From: Streptacidiphilus jeojiense
GTDB taxonomy: Bacteria > Actinomycetota > Actinomycetes > Streptomycetales > Streptomycetaceae
Assembly: GCF_000719095.1 (NCBI RefSeq)
Contig: NZ_JOEH01000016.1
Location: 287,917-351,916, forward strand
Direction of reading: 5' to 3'
Length of the DNA: 64,000 nt
Both the position numbers and the translations under genes were made by a program. Below the pieces are notes generated by a model that saw nothing but the letters and a program-made list of their open reading frames with translations, was not told the origin of the DNA and ran no database searches. Shown here in pieces: positions 55,000-63,871 of this stretch (position 1 is the stretch's first letter; each line of letters begins with the position of its first letter).

Positions 55000-57900
55000 G
55001 TGTCGTCAACAAGACGTCGAAGGACCGGTATACGCACGGCGGCCGCGACCGCCGTGCTGGCCACGGCCGCGGCCATGACCGTCGCGCCCGTGGCCAGCGC
55101 GGACACCGGAAGTTCGGGCACGGTGCGGCTGACCGCCGCCAAGCTGGCCGAACTGAGCGCCAAGTACACCCCGCGTTCGGACGGCACGCCCGGCCTGGTG
55201 GCCGCCGCGGCCGAGTCGACCGGGGCCGACTCGGTGAACTCCAGCAGTTCCACCGGCACGAGCTCCGGCTCCTCCTCGTCGGCTGCGACCGGTACGAGCA
55301 GCAGCACCACCTCGGCGTCCAGCGGCATCACGACTGAGAGCAGTTGGGAGACGGCGCGCGGCGCGGCGTCCACGCTGGCGCTGGGCGGTACCGCAGACTG
55401 GGTCTCGGTGTTCTCCGGCGGCGGCCTGACCCGCTACGACGCGGCGGGCAAGCCGGTGTGGAACACCACCGGTGAGCAGCTGTACAGCGACTGGGGCGTC
55501 AAGCCCCAGACCGCGTACCTGGACCAGCCGTTCACCGCGGTCATGTACGAGGGCTACGACCCGTACCAGCCCGGCGCCACCGGCAGCCACCCCTACGCCC
55601 AGGCCGACTTCAACCACGACGGCGTCGCCGACGTGGCGGTGGCCTACAACGTGGGCTCCAGCCCGTACCGGCCGTTCACCGCGTCCGGCTCCGACGTGTC
55701 CACCGGCACCTTCGTCTCGGTCCTGGACGGCCGCACCGGCAAGATGCTCTGGCACACGCTGGTCCCCGGCACGGTCGGCTCGCTGCTGGTCGAGGACGGC
55801 AAGCTGATCGCCGCCGACGAGACCGGCCCGGACTGGACCTACAACCCGGTCGCGACGCAGGGCAGCAGCCGCTCCTCGCTGCTGGCGTACTCCTTCGCCG
55901 TCGGCAAGGGCGGCGCCCTGACCGGCAGCACCGCCTGGACCTACTCCACCAAGGCCCCCTGGGCCAACTGGGGCGACCTGACCGCCATCAGCGGCGGCCG
56001 GCTGGTCACCAGCTGGACCGACACCCCGATGGGCCTGGGCAACCCCCGCCCGGCCGACGGCCACGTGCTCGTGGTCGACGCCGCCACCGGCAATGCCTCG
56101 GTGGACCTGAAGACCCCCGGCTACCCGCGCCTCATGGCCCAGCAGCCGGGCTCGCAGAACATCCTGGTCGCCGAGCAGAACGACCCGCTGGACGCCGTCC
56201 GCTGGGACCTGACCGCGATCAACTCGGTCACCGGCAAGCGCACCGTCGTCGCCTCGCGCAACGGCACCATCCCCGAGGCCTTCGTCGTCAACCCGACCCC
56301 GCACGGCCACGAGGCCGCCATCGCGGTCGCCGAGCTGGGCATCAACGCCGACCTGAGCGACGGCCAGTCCACCATCTCCGGCCTGGACGGCAGCGGCAAG
56401 ACGCTGTGGAGCTACCGGACCGCGAGCACCGTGGGCAACGCCAACGCCCCGACGCTGTCCCTCACCTTCGACCCGAACGGCAGCGGCGAGGTCTATGCCG
56501 CGGTCAGCGACGCCACCGCGATGACCCTCACCAACCCCGAGGGCATCTACCACAACCAGCTGCTGGCGTTCAACGCGAGCAACGGCTCGATCGACTGGAA
56601 GCGGGACGGCGACGCCGTCGGCGACCAGGTCATGCCCTACCAGGGCGGCATCCTGACGGTCGGTTACGACCTGACGGCGAACCGGTTCCTCGGCAACAGC
56701 GGCAAGTCCGTCACCGAGCCGCTGCTCGGCGACAACTACTCCGCGGTCTCCGTGGACGTCAACGGCGACGGCGTGAAGGACCTGGTCGTCGCCGGCCAGA
56801 GCCACGGCGTCTTCGCCCTCGACGGCCGCACCCTGAACGACCCGACCCCGCGCATCCTGTGGGACACCCCGGTCAGCGCCGCCGTGCACCAGCTGAAGCT
56901 GGCGACCGTGGCCGACAAGCACGGGCACACCGCGCAGCGCATCGTCGCCTCCACCTCGCACGGCATCGCGGTCCTGGAGACCGACGGCCGGCTGGACAGC
57001 GACGTGACCACCGGCGCCTTCCAGTACGGCACCGCCGTCACCAACGGCGAGATCATCGCCAACGGCACCGCGGGCGTCTCCGCGTACACCGCCGACGGCA
57101 CCACCAAGTGGACCTACAAGCCCAGCGCCGCGGTCGGCAAGAACGTGGCGTACTCCACCGCCACTGTCGACGTCGACGGCCGTCTGATCCTGGAGTACGG
57201 CGGCGTGGCCGCCGGCTTCAACAAGGGCGTCACCGACCCGGCCCCCACCGCCGTGTCGCTGGACGCGACCACCGGCAAGCAGATCTGGTCCGAGCAGCCC
57301 AACACCGACAACGCGGCCTGGATCCAGGCGCAGGCCGGTGCCTACGCCAGCGCCGACATCCCCGGCACCAACGGCCACGGCGTGGCCCTGGCCTGGGGCG
57401 CGGGCAAGATCTACGAGGACCACGAGGTGCAGATCCTCGACAGCCGCACCGGCAAGGTCGTCACCACGCACCTGTCCCCCGGCGCGCAGACCTTCAACGG
57501 CTTCACCACCTCGAAGACCTACGGCCTGATGGAGCTCCACTGGTACGAGATGACGGTCTTCCCGGCGGACGGCTCCGCGGCGTACGACGTGCACACCCTG
57601 CCGAACAACCAGCAGGGCGCGTTCACCACCACCAGCGACGGTCACGAGGTGTTCGTGGGCGGCGTGGGCGGTCTGGAGGAGTACAGCCTGCCGCTGCCGA
57701 ACGACGGTGAGTACCTGAGCCCCGACAGCGAGACCTTCTCCGAGTTCGCCGGCACCGTCACCCCGATCGGCGCCGCCAAGGACGGGGCGACCCAGCTGGT
57801 CGGCCTGCCCTACGACTGGACCGCCTACGCGCTGTCCGTCTCCGTCGGCGGCTTCGGCGTGGACTCCTTCGCGACCGACAGCTACTACCACGGCGTCACC

Positions 57901-58944
57901 GTGAACGAGGTCGTCGGCAGCGGCAAGGCCGCCGCCGCTCCGACCACCACCACCGCCACCGCCACCGACGCCACCGCGGCCCCGGTCACTGAGCAGACCG
58001 TGGGCACCGGCGCCGCCACCACCTCGCTCAAGATCAAGTCCAAGACCCTGGCGACCACCATCAAGGCCGACGCCGGCACCGCCGACGCCGCCGCCGCGAT
58101 CCGCGGCTACACCCCGCAGCAGATCCAGGGCCGCCTCGGTCTGACCGGTGACGGCACCGGCCAAACCATCGCCATCGTCGACGCCTACGACTACCCGAAC
58201 GCGCAGTCCGACCTCAACACCTTCTCCGCCCAGTTCAACCTGCCGCAGACCTGCGGCAGCACCAACGCCACCAGCGACTGCTTCGACTTCTCGGTCAAGT
58301 ACGCCGCCGGCAGCCAGCCGGAGGCCGACTCCAGCTGGAACGAGGAGGCCGCGCTCGACATCGAGTGGGCCCACACCGTCGCCCCGCACGCCAAGATCGT
58401 GCTGGTCGAGGCCGCCGACGCCTCGGCGCAGGGCCTCTACCAGGGCATCGACGTGGCCTCCACGCTGGACCCTGCCGTCATCAGCAACAGCTGGGGCATG
58501 CCGGAGTTCTCCGAGGAGCCGTTCTACGACGCTCACTGCGACCTGGCCGACTCCGTCTGCACCCAGTCCACGGGTGACGACGGCTACCCGGCCGGGTACT
58601 CCTCCACCAGCCCCTACGCCCTGGCCATCGGCGGCACCAACATGAAGCTGGACGCCACCGGCAACACGCTGAGCGAGTCCGCCTGGTCCTCCACCGGCGG
58701 CGGCCTCAGCTACTTCGAGAAGGAGCCCGCCTACCAGAAGGGCGTCCAGTCCTCCGGCGCCGGCAAGAACGGCGACACCGCCCACACCGACGTGTACGCC
58801 CTCGGCAGCAAGCTCAACGACGTGACCACCGGCTCCAACGGCCTGTGCGGCACCGAGTGCACCGCTGGCCCTGGTTTCGACACCGTCACCGGCATGGGCT
58901 CACCCCTCGCCGGCGTGGACACCGCTCTCGCGGCCATGAAGTAA
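55000..58944 (+). CDS. Secreted beta-propeller fused to a sedolisin (S53) domain lacking the catalytic serine
   Basis: This 1314-residue exported protein has a basic n-region and signal peptide (about 1-33, ending PVASA). A Ser/Thr-rich linker (about 70-110) leads to a large PQQ/FG-GAP-like beta-propeller (about 120-970) with Ca-type loops DFNHDGVADVAVAY and DVNGDGVKDLVVAG. The C-terminal sedolisin-like domain spans about 1025-1314. The sedolisin Glu and Asp (E1116 and D1120 in SWNEEAALDIEW) and the oxyanion Asp (TGDDGYPAGYSS) remain. After PAYQKGVQSSG the chain jumps to LNDVTTGSNGLCG and the usual GTSxSxP segment is absent, so it is probably not an active peptidase. GTG 55000 has AAGGAG 5 nt ahead. 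Confidence 0.88.
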   Translation: MSSTRRRRTGIRTAAATAVLATAAAMTVAPVASADTGSSGTVRLTAAKLAELSAKYTPRSDGTPGLVAAAAESTGADSVNSSSSTGTSSGSSSSAATGTSSSTTSASSGITTESSWETARGAASTLALGGTADWVSVFSGGGLTRYDAAGKPVWNTTGEQLYSDWGVKPQTAYLDQPFTAVMYEGYDPYQPGATGSHPYAQADFNHDGVADVAVAYNVGSSPYRPFTASGSDVSTGTFVSVLDGRTGKMLWHTLVPGTVGSLLVEDGKLIAADETGPDWTYNPVATQGSSRSSLLAYSFAVGKGGALTGSTAWTYSTKAPWANWGDLTAISGGRLVTSWTDTPMGLGNPRPADGHVLVVDAATGNASVDLKTPGYPRLMAQQPGSQNILVAEQNDPLDAVRWDLTAINSVTGKRTVVASRNGTIPEAFVVNPTPHGHEAAIAVAELGINADLSDGQSTISGLDGSGKTLWSYRTASTVGNANAPTLSLTFDPNGSGEVYAAVSDATAMTLTNPEGIYHNQLLAFNASNGSIDWKRDGDAVGDQVMPYQGGILTVGYDLTANRFLGNSGKSVTEPLLGDNYSAVSVDVNGDGVKDLVVAGQSHGVFALDGRTLNDPTPRILWDTPVSAAVHQLKLATVADKHGHTAQRIVASTSHGIAVLETDGRLDSDVTTGAFQYGTAVTNGEIIANGTAGVSAYTADGTTKWTYKPSAAVGKNVAYSTATVDVDGRLILEYGGVAAGFNKGVTDPAPTAVSLDATTGKQIWSEQPNTDNAAWIQAQAGAYASADIPGTNGHGVALAWGAGKIYEDHEVQILDSRTGKVVTTHLSPGAQTFNGFTTSKTYGLMELHWYEMTVFPADGSAAYDVHTLPNNQQGAFTTTSDGHEVFVGGVGGLEEYSLPLPNDGEYLSPDSETFSEFAGTVTPIGAAKDGATQLVGLPYDWTAYALSVSVGGFGVDSFATDSYYHGVTVNEVVGSGKAAAAPTTTTATATDATAAPVTEQTVGTGAATTSLKIKSKTLATTIKADAGTADAAAAIRGYTPQQIQGRLGLTGDGTGQTIAIVDAYDYPNAQSDLNTFSAQFNLPQTCGSTNATSDCFDFSVKYAAGSQPEADSSWNEEAALDIEWAHTVAPHAKIVLVEAADASAQGLYQGIDVASTLDPAVISNSWGMPEFSEEPFYDAHCDLADSVCTQSTGDDGYPAGYSSTSPYALAIGGTNMKLDATGNTLSESAWSSTGGGLSYFEKEPAYQKGVQSSGAGKNGDTAHTDVYALGSKLNDVTTGSNGLCGTECTAGPGFDTVTGMGSPLAGVDTALAAMK

Positions 58945-58957
58945 CACCCCCAGTGCC

Positions 58958-58992
58958 CCGGGGTCGCTCCCACCGCTCGGGAGCGGCCCCGG
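58958..58992 (+). terminator. First of two tandem hairpins after the propeller-sedolisin gene
   Basis: CCGGGGTCGCTCCC (58958-58971) pairs with GGGAGCGGCCCCGG (58979-58992), all 14 bp with one G:U, around a 7-nt loop. It starts 13 bp after the stop codon. Confidence 0.65.
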
Positions 58993-59026
58993 TCCTGCCC
59001 CACCTTCGGTGGTGCGGGCTGTTGCC

Positions 59027-59070
59027 GTGCCGCGGGCCCGGTCGCCTCAGTGCGACCGGGCCCGCGGCAC
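59027..59070. terminator. Perfect 19-bp bidirectional terminator hairpin
   Basis: GTGCCGCGGGCCCGGTCGC (59027-59045) and GCGACCGGGCCCGCGGCAC (59052-59070) form a perfect 19-bp stem with a 6-nt loop. It ends 2 bp before the stop codon of the converging alkylsulfatase gene. Confidence 0.85.
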
Positions 59071-59072
59071 TG

Positions 59073-60968
59073 TCAGGGAGTGACGATGGCGAAGTCGGGA
59101 TCGGGGTCGCTGAGACATCCCAGCAGTTCGGTGAGTTTGGTGGGATCGCCGGACAGTTGGGCGCGGTTGGCCAGATCGGAAGGGGACAGCTCGCCGAGGA
59201 GGACGGCGCGCAGGTCGGCCTCGGAGAGGGTGATCTCCACATGGGCATCACCGCTGCTGGTAGTGGGGCTGATCCGGTGGGACAGCACGCCATTGCGCAG
59301 GCGCATGAGGATCGTTGGGCCGTCAGTGAGGTTCCAGCGCACGGTGATGTCCTTGTCCCAGCACCGGGGGCCGTCGACGCGGATGGCGAGGGCGTCGAAG
59401 AGCTGGTCGAGGGTCAGCGCCGCCAGGACGTCCGCGGAGGTGGTGGCGGTGGGGGTGCCGACCGATCCGTTCCGCAGCTCGTAGGCGCCCATGAGGTAGA
59501 AGTTGCGCCAGGTGCCGTTCTCGCTGCCGTAGCCGAGCTGTTCGAAGGCGTCGGCCTGCAGGGCCCGGGCCTCGCTGTTCCCGGGGTCCGCGAAGACGAC
59601 GTGGTTGACGACCTGGACCACCCAGCGGTAGTCGCCCTCGGCGAAGGAGCGGCGGGCCTGGTCCAGGACCTTGTCGGCGCCGCCCATGAAGGCCACGTAC
59701 CGGGCGGCGGCCTCCGCCGGCGGGTGCTCCCACAGGTGGGCCGGGTTGCCGTCGAACCAGCCCAGGTAGCGCTGGTAGATCGCCTTGGTGTTGTGGCTGA
59801 CCGACCCGTAGTAGCCGTGGGTGTGCCATGCACGCTCCAGCGCCGGGGGGACCTGCATGCGCTCGGCGATCTCCGGGCCGGTCAGGCCCTGGTTGAGCAT
59901 CCGCAGGGTCTGGTCGTGCAGGTAGGCGTAGACGTCGTGCTGCTCGGACAGGAACCGCTCGACGCCCTCGCGTCCCCAGACCGGCCAGTGGTGGGAGGCG
60001 AAGGCCACCTCGGTGCCGTCCAGGAACAGGTCCAGGCTCTCCGACAGGAACCGGGCCCACACGTGCGGGTCGCGCACCTGCGCGCCGCGCAGCGTCAGCA
60101 GGTTGTGCAGGTTGTGCGTGGCGTTCTCGGCCATGCACAGCGCCGCCCGGTCGGGGAAGTGGATGTTCAGCTCGGCGGGGGCCTCGGTGCCCGGGGTGAG
60201 CTGGAAGTCCATCCGGACCCCGTCAACGGTCTCGACCTGACCGGTCCTGGTGACGGTGACCGTGGGCGGGATCAGACTGACCGAACCTGTGGACAGCGTC
60301 TGCCCCAGCCCCGCACCCACCTGACCCTGCACCCCGGGCGGCAGCGCCGCGCCGTACATGTAGGCCGCGCGCCGGTTCATCGCGGCGCCGGCGTAGACGT
60401 TCTCGCTGACCGCGTGCTCCAGGAAGCCCTCCGGCGCCAGGACCGGGACACCGCCGGCGACCTCGTCCTCGCTCACGACCCCCTTGACGCCGCCGAAGTG
60501 GTCGGCGTGGCTGTGGGTGTACACCACCCCCCTGACCGGTCGCTCGCCCCGGTGCGCCCGGTACAGCGCCAGACCCGCGGCGGCGGTCTCCACCGTCAGC
60601 AGCGGGTCGATCACCAGGACGCCGGTGTCGCCCTCGACCAGGGTCATGTTGGACAGGTCGAAGCCGCGGATCTGGTAGACCCCCTCGGTCACCTCGAACA
60701 GGCCGTCGTGGATGACCAGCTGCCCCTGCCGCCACAGGCTCGGGTTGACGGTGTCGGGGCACTCGCCGCGCAGGAAGGCGTAGGCGTCCAGATCCCACAC
60801 CACGCGCCCCTCGGCGTCGCGGATCTGACGATCCTCCCGGGTCCCAAGCAGACCCCGGGCGGCATCCTCGAAGTCCTGGGTCTCACCGAACGCGAACCGC
60901 TCCAGCAACGCCTTGTTCGCCGCCAGAATCGAGGACTCCACGCCTTTGGCCTTGCCGTCCTGTGCCAT
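59073..60968 (-). CDS. Metallo-beta-lactamase-fold alkylsulfatase (SdsA1-like)
   Basis: This 631-residue protein has three parts: a zinc beta-lactamase-fold catalytic domain, an all-helical dimerisation domain, and a C-terminal SCP2-like lipid-binding domain (about 510-631). The metal motif THSHADHFGG is at residues 151-160, further ligands lie in MAENATHNLHNLLTLRG, and the family block FASHHWPVWG is present. Homologues release sulfate from linear primary or secondary alkyl sulfates. No signal peptide is visible, so it should be cytoplasmic. ATG 60968 has GGGGAG 4 nt ahead; ATG 61007 is possible. Confidence 0.93.
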   Translation of the reverse strand: MAQDGKAKGVESSILAANKALLERFAFGETQDFEDAARGLLGTREDRQIRDAEGRVVWDLDAYAFLRGECPDTVNPSLWRQGQLVIHDGLFEVTEGVYQIRGFDLSNMTLVEGDTGVLVIDPLLTVETAAAGLALYRAHRGERPVRGVVYTHSHADHFGGVKGVVSEDEVAGGVPVLAPEGFLEHAVSENVYAGAAMNRRAAYMYGAALPPGVQGQVGAGLGQTLSTGSVSLIPPTVTVTRTGQVETVDGVRMDFQLTPGTEAPAELNIHFPDRAALCMAENATHNLHNLLTLRGAQVRDPHVWARFLSESLDLFLDGTEVAFASHHWPVWGREGVERFLSEQHDVYAYLHDQTLRMLNQGLTGPEIAERMQVPPALERAWHTHGYYGSVSHNTKAIYQRYLGWFDGNPAHLWEHPPAEAAARYVAFMGGADKVLDQARRSFAEGDYRWVVQVVNHVVFADPGNSEARALQADAFEQLGYGSENGTWRNFYLMGAYELRNGSVGTPTATTSADVLAALTLDQLFDALAIRVDGPRCWDKDITVRWNLTDGPTILMRLRNGVLSHRISPTTSSGDAHVEITLSEADLRAVLLGELSPSDLANRAQLSGDPTKLTELLGCLSDPDPDFAIVTP

Positions 60969-61218
60969 CCCGCTCCCCTTCGCCCGTGCCCTCGACTCCG
61001 AGGGCATTGCGACCACCCTCGCCGCACCCACCAGAGCCGGCCAGCCGACCTACGGCATACGGATGACGGCTGCAGTGGCACCCGCTCGACCGCCGAGGGA
61101 TCCGGAGGCGATGGGCGATTTGCGGTGATATCAATACATATAGATTCATCGAGCCTGGAGGATCTGGCGTCGCATGACGCGAGGTCAGGGACCCGGCACC
61201 GGCGACAGGAGTCTGGCC

Positions 61219-61617
61219 GTGAACTATCCCCTGCTGGACGCATTCTGGACCATGCTCTGGTTCTTTCTGTGGATCATGTGGTTGTTCCTGCTGTTCCGGA
61301 TCATCGGGGACATCTTCCGCAACCACGAGACCAGCGGCTGGAGCAAAGCGGCCTGGCTGATCCTGGTGATCGTCCTGCCGTTCCTCGGCGTCCTCGTCTA
61401 CGTGATCATCCACGGCGGCGACATGAGCCGGCGCGACCTGGCCCAGGCCCAGCGCCAGCAGGAGGCCTTCCAGGACTACGTCCGCCAGGCAGCCGGCACC
61501 GGCAGCACCCCCGGGGCGGGGAACGCGGACGAGCTGACGAAACTGGTCGCCCTCAAGGAGCAGGGCGCACTCACCGAAGCGGAGTTCCAACAGGCCAAGG
61601 CGAAGATTCTGGCCTGA
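61219..61617 (+). CDS. Small membrane protein with PLDc_N and SHOCT domains
   Basis: This 132-residue protein has two hydrophobic helices of the PLDc_N type (FWTMLWFFLWIMWLFLLFRIIGDIF, AAWLILVIVLPFLGVLVYVIIHG). A basic, glutamine-rich helix follows, then a C-terminal SHOCT motif (DELTKLVALKEQGALTEAEFQQAKAKILA). Such proteins are common in actinobacterial stress regulons, and SHOCT probably mediates oligomerisation. GTG 61219 is chosen because AGGAG lies 7 nt ahead. It begins a four-gene run on the same strand. The upstream DNA (61119-61146) is AT-rich, with TTGCGG and TAGATT as a possible promoter. Confidence 0.88.
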   Translation: MNYPLLDAFWTMLWFFLWIMWLFLLFRIIGDIFRNHETSGWSKAAWLILVIVLPFLGVLVYVIIHGGDMSRRDLAQAQRQQEAFQDYVRQAAGTGSTPGAGNADELTKLVALKEQGALTEAEFQQAKAKILA

Positions 61618-61666
61618 CGGTGAACACCCCGCGACGACACCGCACGGCGCCAGGGAGGAGACCCTC

Positions 61667-62050
61667 TTGATCAAGCACGGTGTGGTCTCCCTGCTCGTGC
61701 TCGCCGCCACCTTCCTGCTGTGCGGCTGGCTGCTGCCCGGCATGACCCTGCAGGGCGGCCTGCTGGGCGTGCTGTGGACGACCGTGCTGTTCGCCGTCGT
61801 CAACCTCGTCCTCGGCGGATTCCTCAGAACCGTTGCCCGACCACTGGTCTGGATCACCTTCGGCCTGTTCCTGTTCGTGATCAACGCCATCACGCTCAAG
61901 GTCACCGCGCTGGTCACCTCCGACCTGCAGATCCACGGCTTGGGCACCGCGCTGTGGGCCGCCCTGATCATGTCGGTGGTCGGTGTCGCTGTGCGGCTGG
62001 TCCGGCGACACACCGCCAGATCGCCCCAGCAGGGCCCCGCCGAAGCGTGA
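61667..62050 (+). CDS. Four-helix membrane protein, holin superfamily IV (YvlD-like)
   Basis: This 127-residue protein has four closely packed helices (VVSLLVLAATFLLCGWLLPG, LGVLWTTVLFAVVNLVLGGFL, PLVWITFGLFLFVINAITLKVTALV, ALWAALIMSVVGVAVRLV). This is the family called phage holin 4-TM or YvlD, which in actinobacteria is usually a stress-related membrane protein rather than a lysis holin; no phage genes are near. The start is a TTG (61667) with GGAGGAG 6 nt ahead, a rare start codon that may limit its expression. Confidence 0.88.
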   Translation: MIKHGVVSLLVLAATFLLCGWLLPGMTLQGGLLGVLWTTVLFAVVNLVLGGFLRTVARPLVWITFGLFLFVINAITLKVTALVTSDLQIHGLGTALWAALIMSVVGVAVRLVRRHTARSPQQGPAEA

Positions 62051-62066
62051 AACGGAGAGGCAACGC

Positions 62067-62462
62067 ATGGCGACCGGAGAACGACCGCCTACGCCGGAGT
62101 CACCCGGCGCCGAAGTGCCCTGGCAGGAGCAGGGCGAGGAACCGGACTACCGTGCCACCCTCGCCAACGAGCGCACCTTCCTGGCCTGGACCCGAACCAG
62201 CCTGGCCCTGCTGGCCGGCTCACTCGCCGTGGTCCAGCTCGGCCAGGCCACCCCCACTGCCCTGCGGCTGGCCCTGGCCGCCTACCTGATCGCCCTCGCC
62301 GTGGGCACCGTCCTGGTGGGATACCGCCGTTGGCGCTCCGTCCAGCACCGGATGCGGCTGCGCCAGCCACTGGGCCGGGCCGGGTACCAGCCACTGATCG
62401 CCCTGGCCATGCTGGTGCTGGCCGTCCTCATCTGCGTCAGCGCTGCCGTCACTGCTCCGTGA
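62067..62462 (+). CDS. DUF202 (YidH-like) membrane protein
   Basis: This 131-residue protein has an acidic cytoplasmic N-terminus and the family signature RATLANERTFLAWTRTSLALLAGSLAV (about residues 29-55). Two further helices follow (ALRLALAAYLIALAVGTVLVGY and LIALAMLVLAVLICVSAAV). DUF202 proteins are small inner-membrane proteins of unknown role. GGAGAGG lies about 7 nt before the ATG. It starts 16 bp after the holin-like gene stop, so the two are clearly co-transcribed. Confidence 0.92.
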   Translation: MATGERPPTPESPGAEVPWQEQGEEPDYRATLANERTFLAWTRTSLALLAGSLAVVQLGQATPTALRLALAAYLIALAVGTVLVGYRRWRSVQHRMRLRQPLGRAGYQPLIALAMLVLAVLICVSAAVTAP

Positions 62463-62568
62463 GCCCAACGGATCAGCCGCGGTCGCGGATGGTACGCGCA
62501 GCCCGTTGACTGGGCGTCCGAACCGTCGAGGCGCTTGCGGCGGGAGCGATGGGAGAACAGGAGTGACT

Positions 62569-63846
62569 GTGGGCCAGGACAACGATGCGGCGGAGGTCTC
62601 CCGGCTGCGGCAGCAGGTTGCCGAACTCTCCCGGCCGCACCACAGACTGCGCTCGGCCGGGGCCGCCGTGCTGCTGGTGCTGGCGTTCGTGCTCGCCCCG
62701 CTTGCCGTGGTCGCCTCCTGGACGGCGGGCATCATGGGCGACACCGACCGCTATGTCGCCACCGTCGGACCCCTGGTGGACAGCCCCGCCGTGCAGTCCG
62801 CCGTCGCCGCCCGAGCCTCCCAGGCCGTTACCGGGCACCTGGACCTGCAGACCGTGCTCCAGCAGGCCGCCCCGCAGGACCGGCCGCTGATGGCCAAGGG
62901 GCTGGGCAGCCTCGCGGCCCCGATCGAGAACGCCATCGGTGGCCTGGTCCAGAAGGAGGCCCTGGCGGTGGTGTCCAGCTCCTGGTTCCACACCTTCTGG
63001 ACCGACGCCAACCGGCGCATCCACAGCACCATGGTCAAGGCCCTGACCGGGCAGGGCGGCGGTGCGGTCCAGCTCACGGACGACTCCGTGGTGATCGACC
63101 TCGGCCCGGTGGTCGAGCAGGTCAAGCAGCGGCTGGTGGACTCCGGGCTGACCGTGGCGGCGAGGATCCCGCAGGTGCACACCTCCTACACCGTCCTGGA
63201 CGCGCAGCACATCGGGGCAGCCAGGACCGGCTTCCGGCTGCTCCAGATCCTCGGCAACTGGCTGGCCGTCCTGGTCGCCGTTCTCGCGGCGGCGGCGGTG
63301 TGGCTGGCGCGACGCCGCCGCCGCGCGCTGGTGACCGCCGCCCTGGCGATCACCGTCGGAGTCCTGCTGCTGGGCCTGGGCCTGGTCGTCGCCCGCGCGC
63401 TCTACCTCGACAAACTCCCCGCCGGGGTCTCCCCCGACGCGGCGGCGGACATCTTCGACCAGCTCGTCCACTTCCTGCGCACGGCGGTGCGGTCGGTGGC
63501 CGTCCTCGGCGCCGCTGTGGCCCTCGGTGCCTGGCTCTCCGGACCGGGCCGCCGCGCCACCCAGTTCCGCTCCCTGAGGACCTCCGGCATCGACGCCACC
63601 CGCCGCTCCGCCCAGTCCGCCGGCCTGCGCCTCGGCCCGGTCGGCCGCTTCGTCCACCACTGGAAGCGCTGGCTGACCTGGACCGTCCTCGCCGCCGGCG
63701 GCCTCACCCTGGCCCTGTGGTCCTACCCCACCGGCTGGGTCGTCACCGGCATCGTCCTGGCAGTGCTGTTCGCCCTGACCGTTGTCGAGTTCCTCGACGA
63801 GGGAGCACAGCCCGGGGACGCCGCTCCGGGTGACCCCGCGGCATGA
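62569..63846 (+). CDS. Large actinobacterial membrane protein of unknown function
   Basis: This protein has about 425 residues. A short coiled N-terminus (EVSRLRQQVAELSRPHHRL) precedes one helix (AAVLLVLAFVLAPLAVVASW). An extracytoplasmic domain of about 170 residues follows, with conserved-looking features MGDTDRYVATVGPLVDSPAVQSAVAARASQ-type start (DTDRYVATVGPL) and VQLTDDSVVIDLGPVVEQVKQRL. Four or more C-terminal helices complete it. The pattern matches a common uncharacterised streptomycete membrane family. AGGAG lies 5 nt before GTG 62569; GTG 62563 is an alternative. It lies 106 bp after the DUF202 gene and likely ends the operon. Confidence 0.8.
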   Translation: MGQDNDAAEVSRLRQQVAELSRPHHRLRSAGAAVLLVLAFVLAPLAVVASWTAGIMGDTDRYVATVGPLVDSPAVQSAVAARASQAVTGHLDLQTVLQQAAPQDRPLMAKGLGSLAAPIENAIGGLVQKEALAVVSSSWFHTFWTDANRRIHSTMVKALTGQGGGAVQLTDDSVVIDLGPVVEQVKQRLVDSGLTVAARIPQVHTSYTVLDAQHIGAARTGFRLLQILGNWLAVLVAVLAAAAVWLARRRRRALVTAALAITVGVLLLGLGLVVARALYLDKLPAGVSPDAAADIFDQLVHFLRTAVRSVAVLGAAVALGAWLSGPGRRATQFRSLRTSGIDATRRSAQSAGLRLGPVGRFVHHWKRWLTWTVLAAGGLTLALWSYPTGWVVTGIVLAVLFALTVVEFLDEGAQPGDAAPGDPAA

Positions 63847-63854
63847 CCGGCACA

Positions 63855-63871
63855 GCGGCCCGTTCGGCCGC
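63855..63871 (+). terminator. Small hairpin after the last gene
   Basis: GCGGCC (63855-63860) and GGCCGC (63866-63871) form a 6-bp stem with a 5-nt loop, 8 bp past the stop. It is weak and lacks a T-run. No gene is seen from here to the window end. Confidence 0.3.

Noticed and set aside
61667..62050. Holin-like protein as a sign of prophage
   Set aside because: The family is common in non-phage actinobacterial operons, and no integrase, endolysin or structural phage gene is present.
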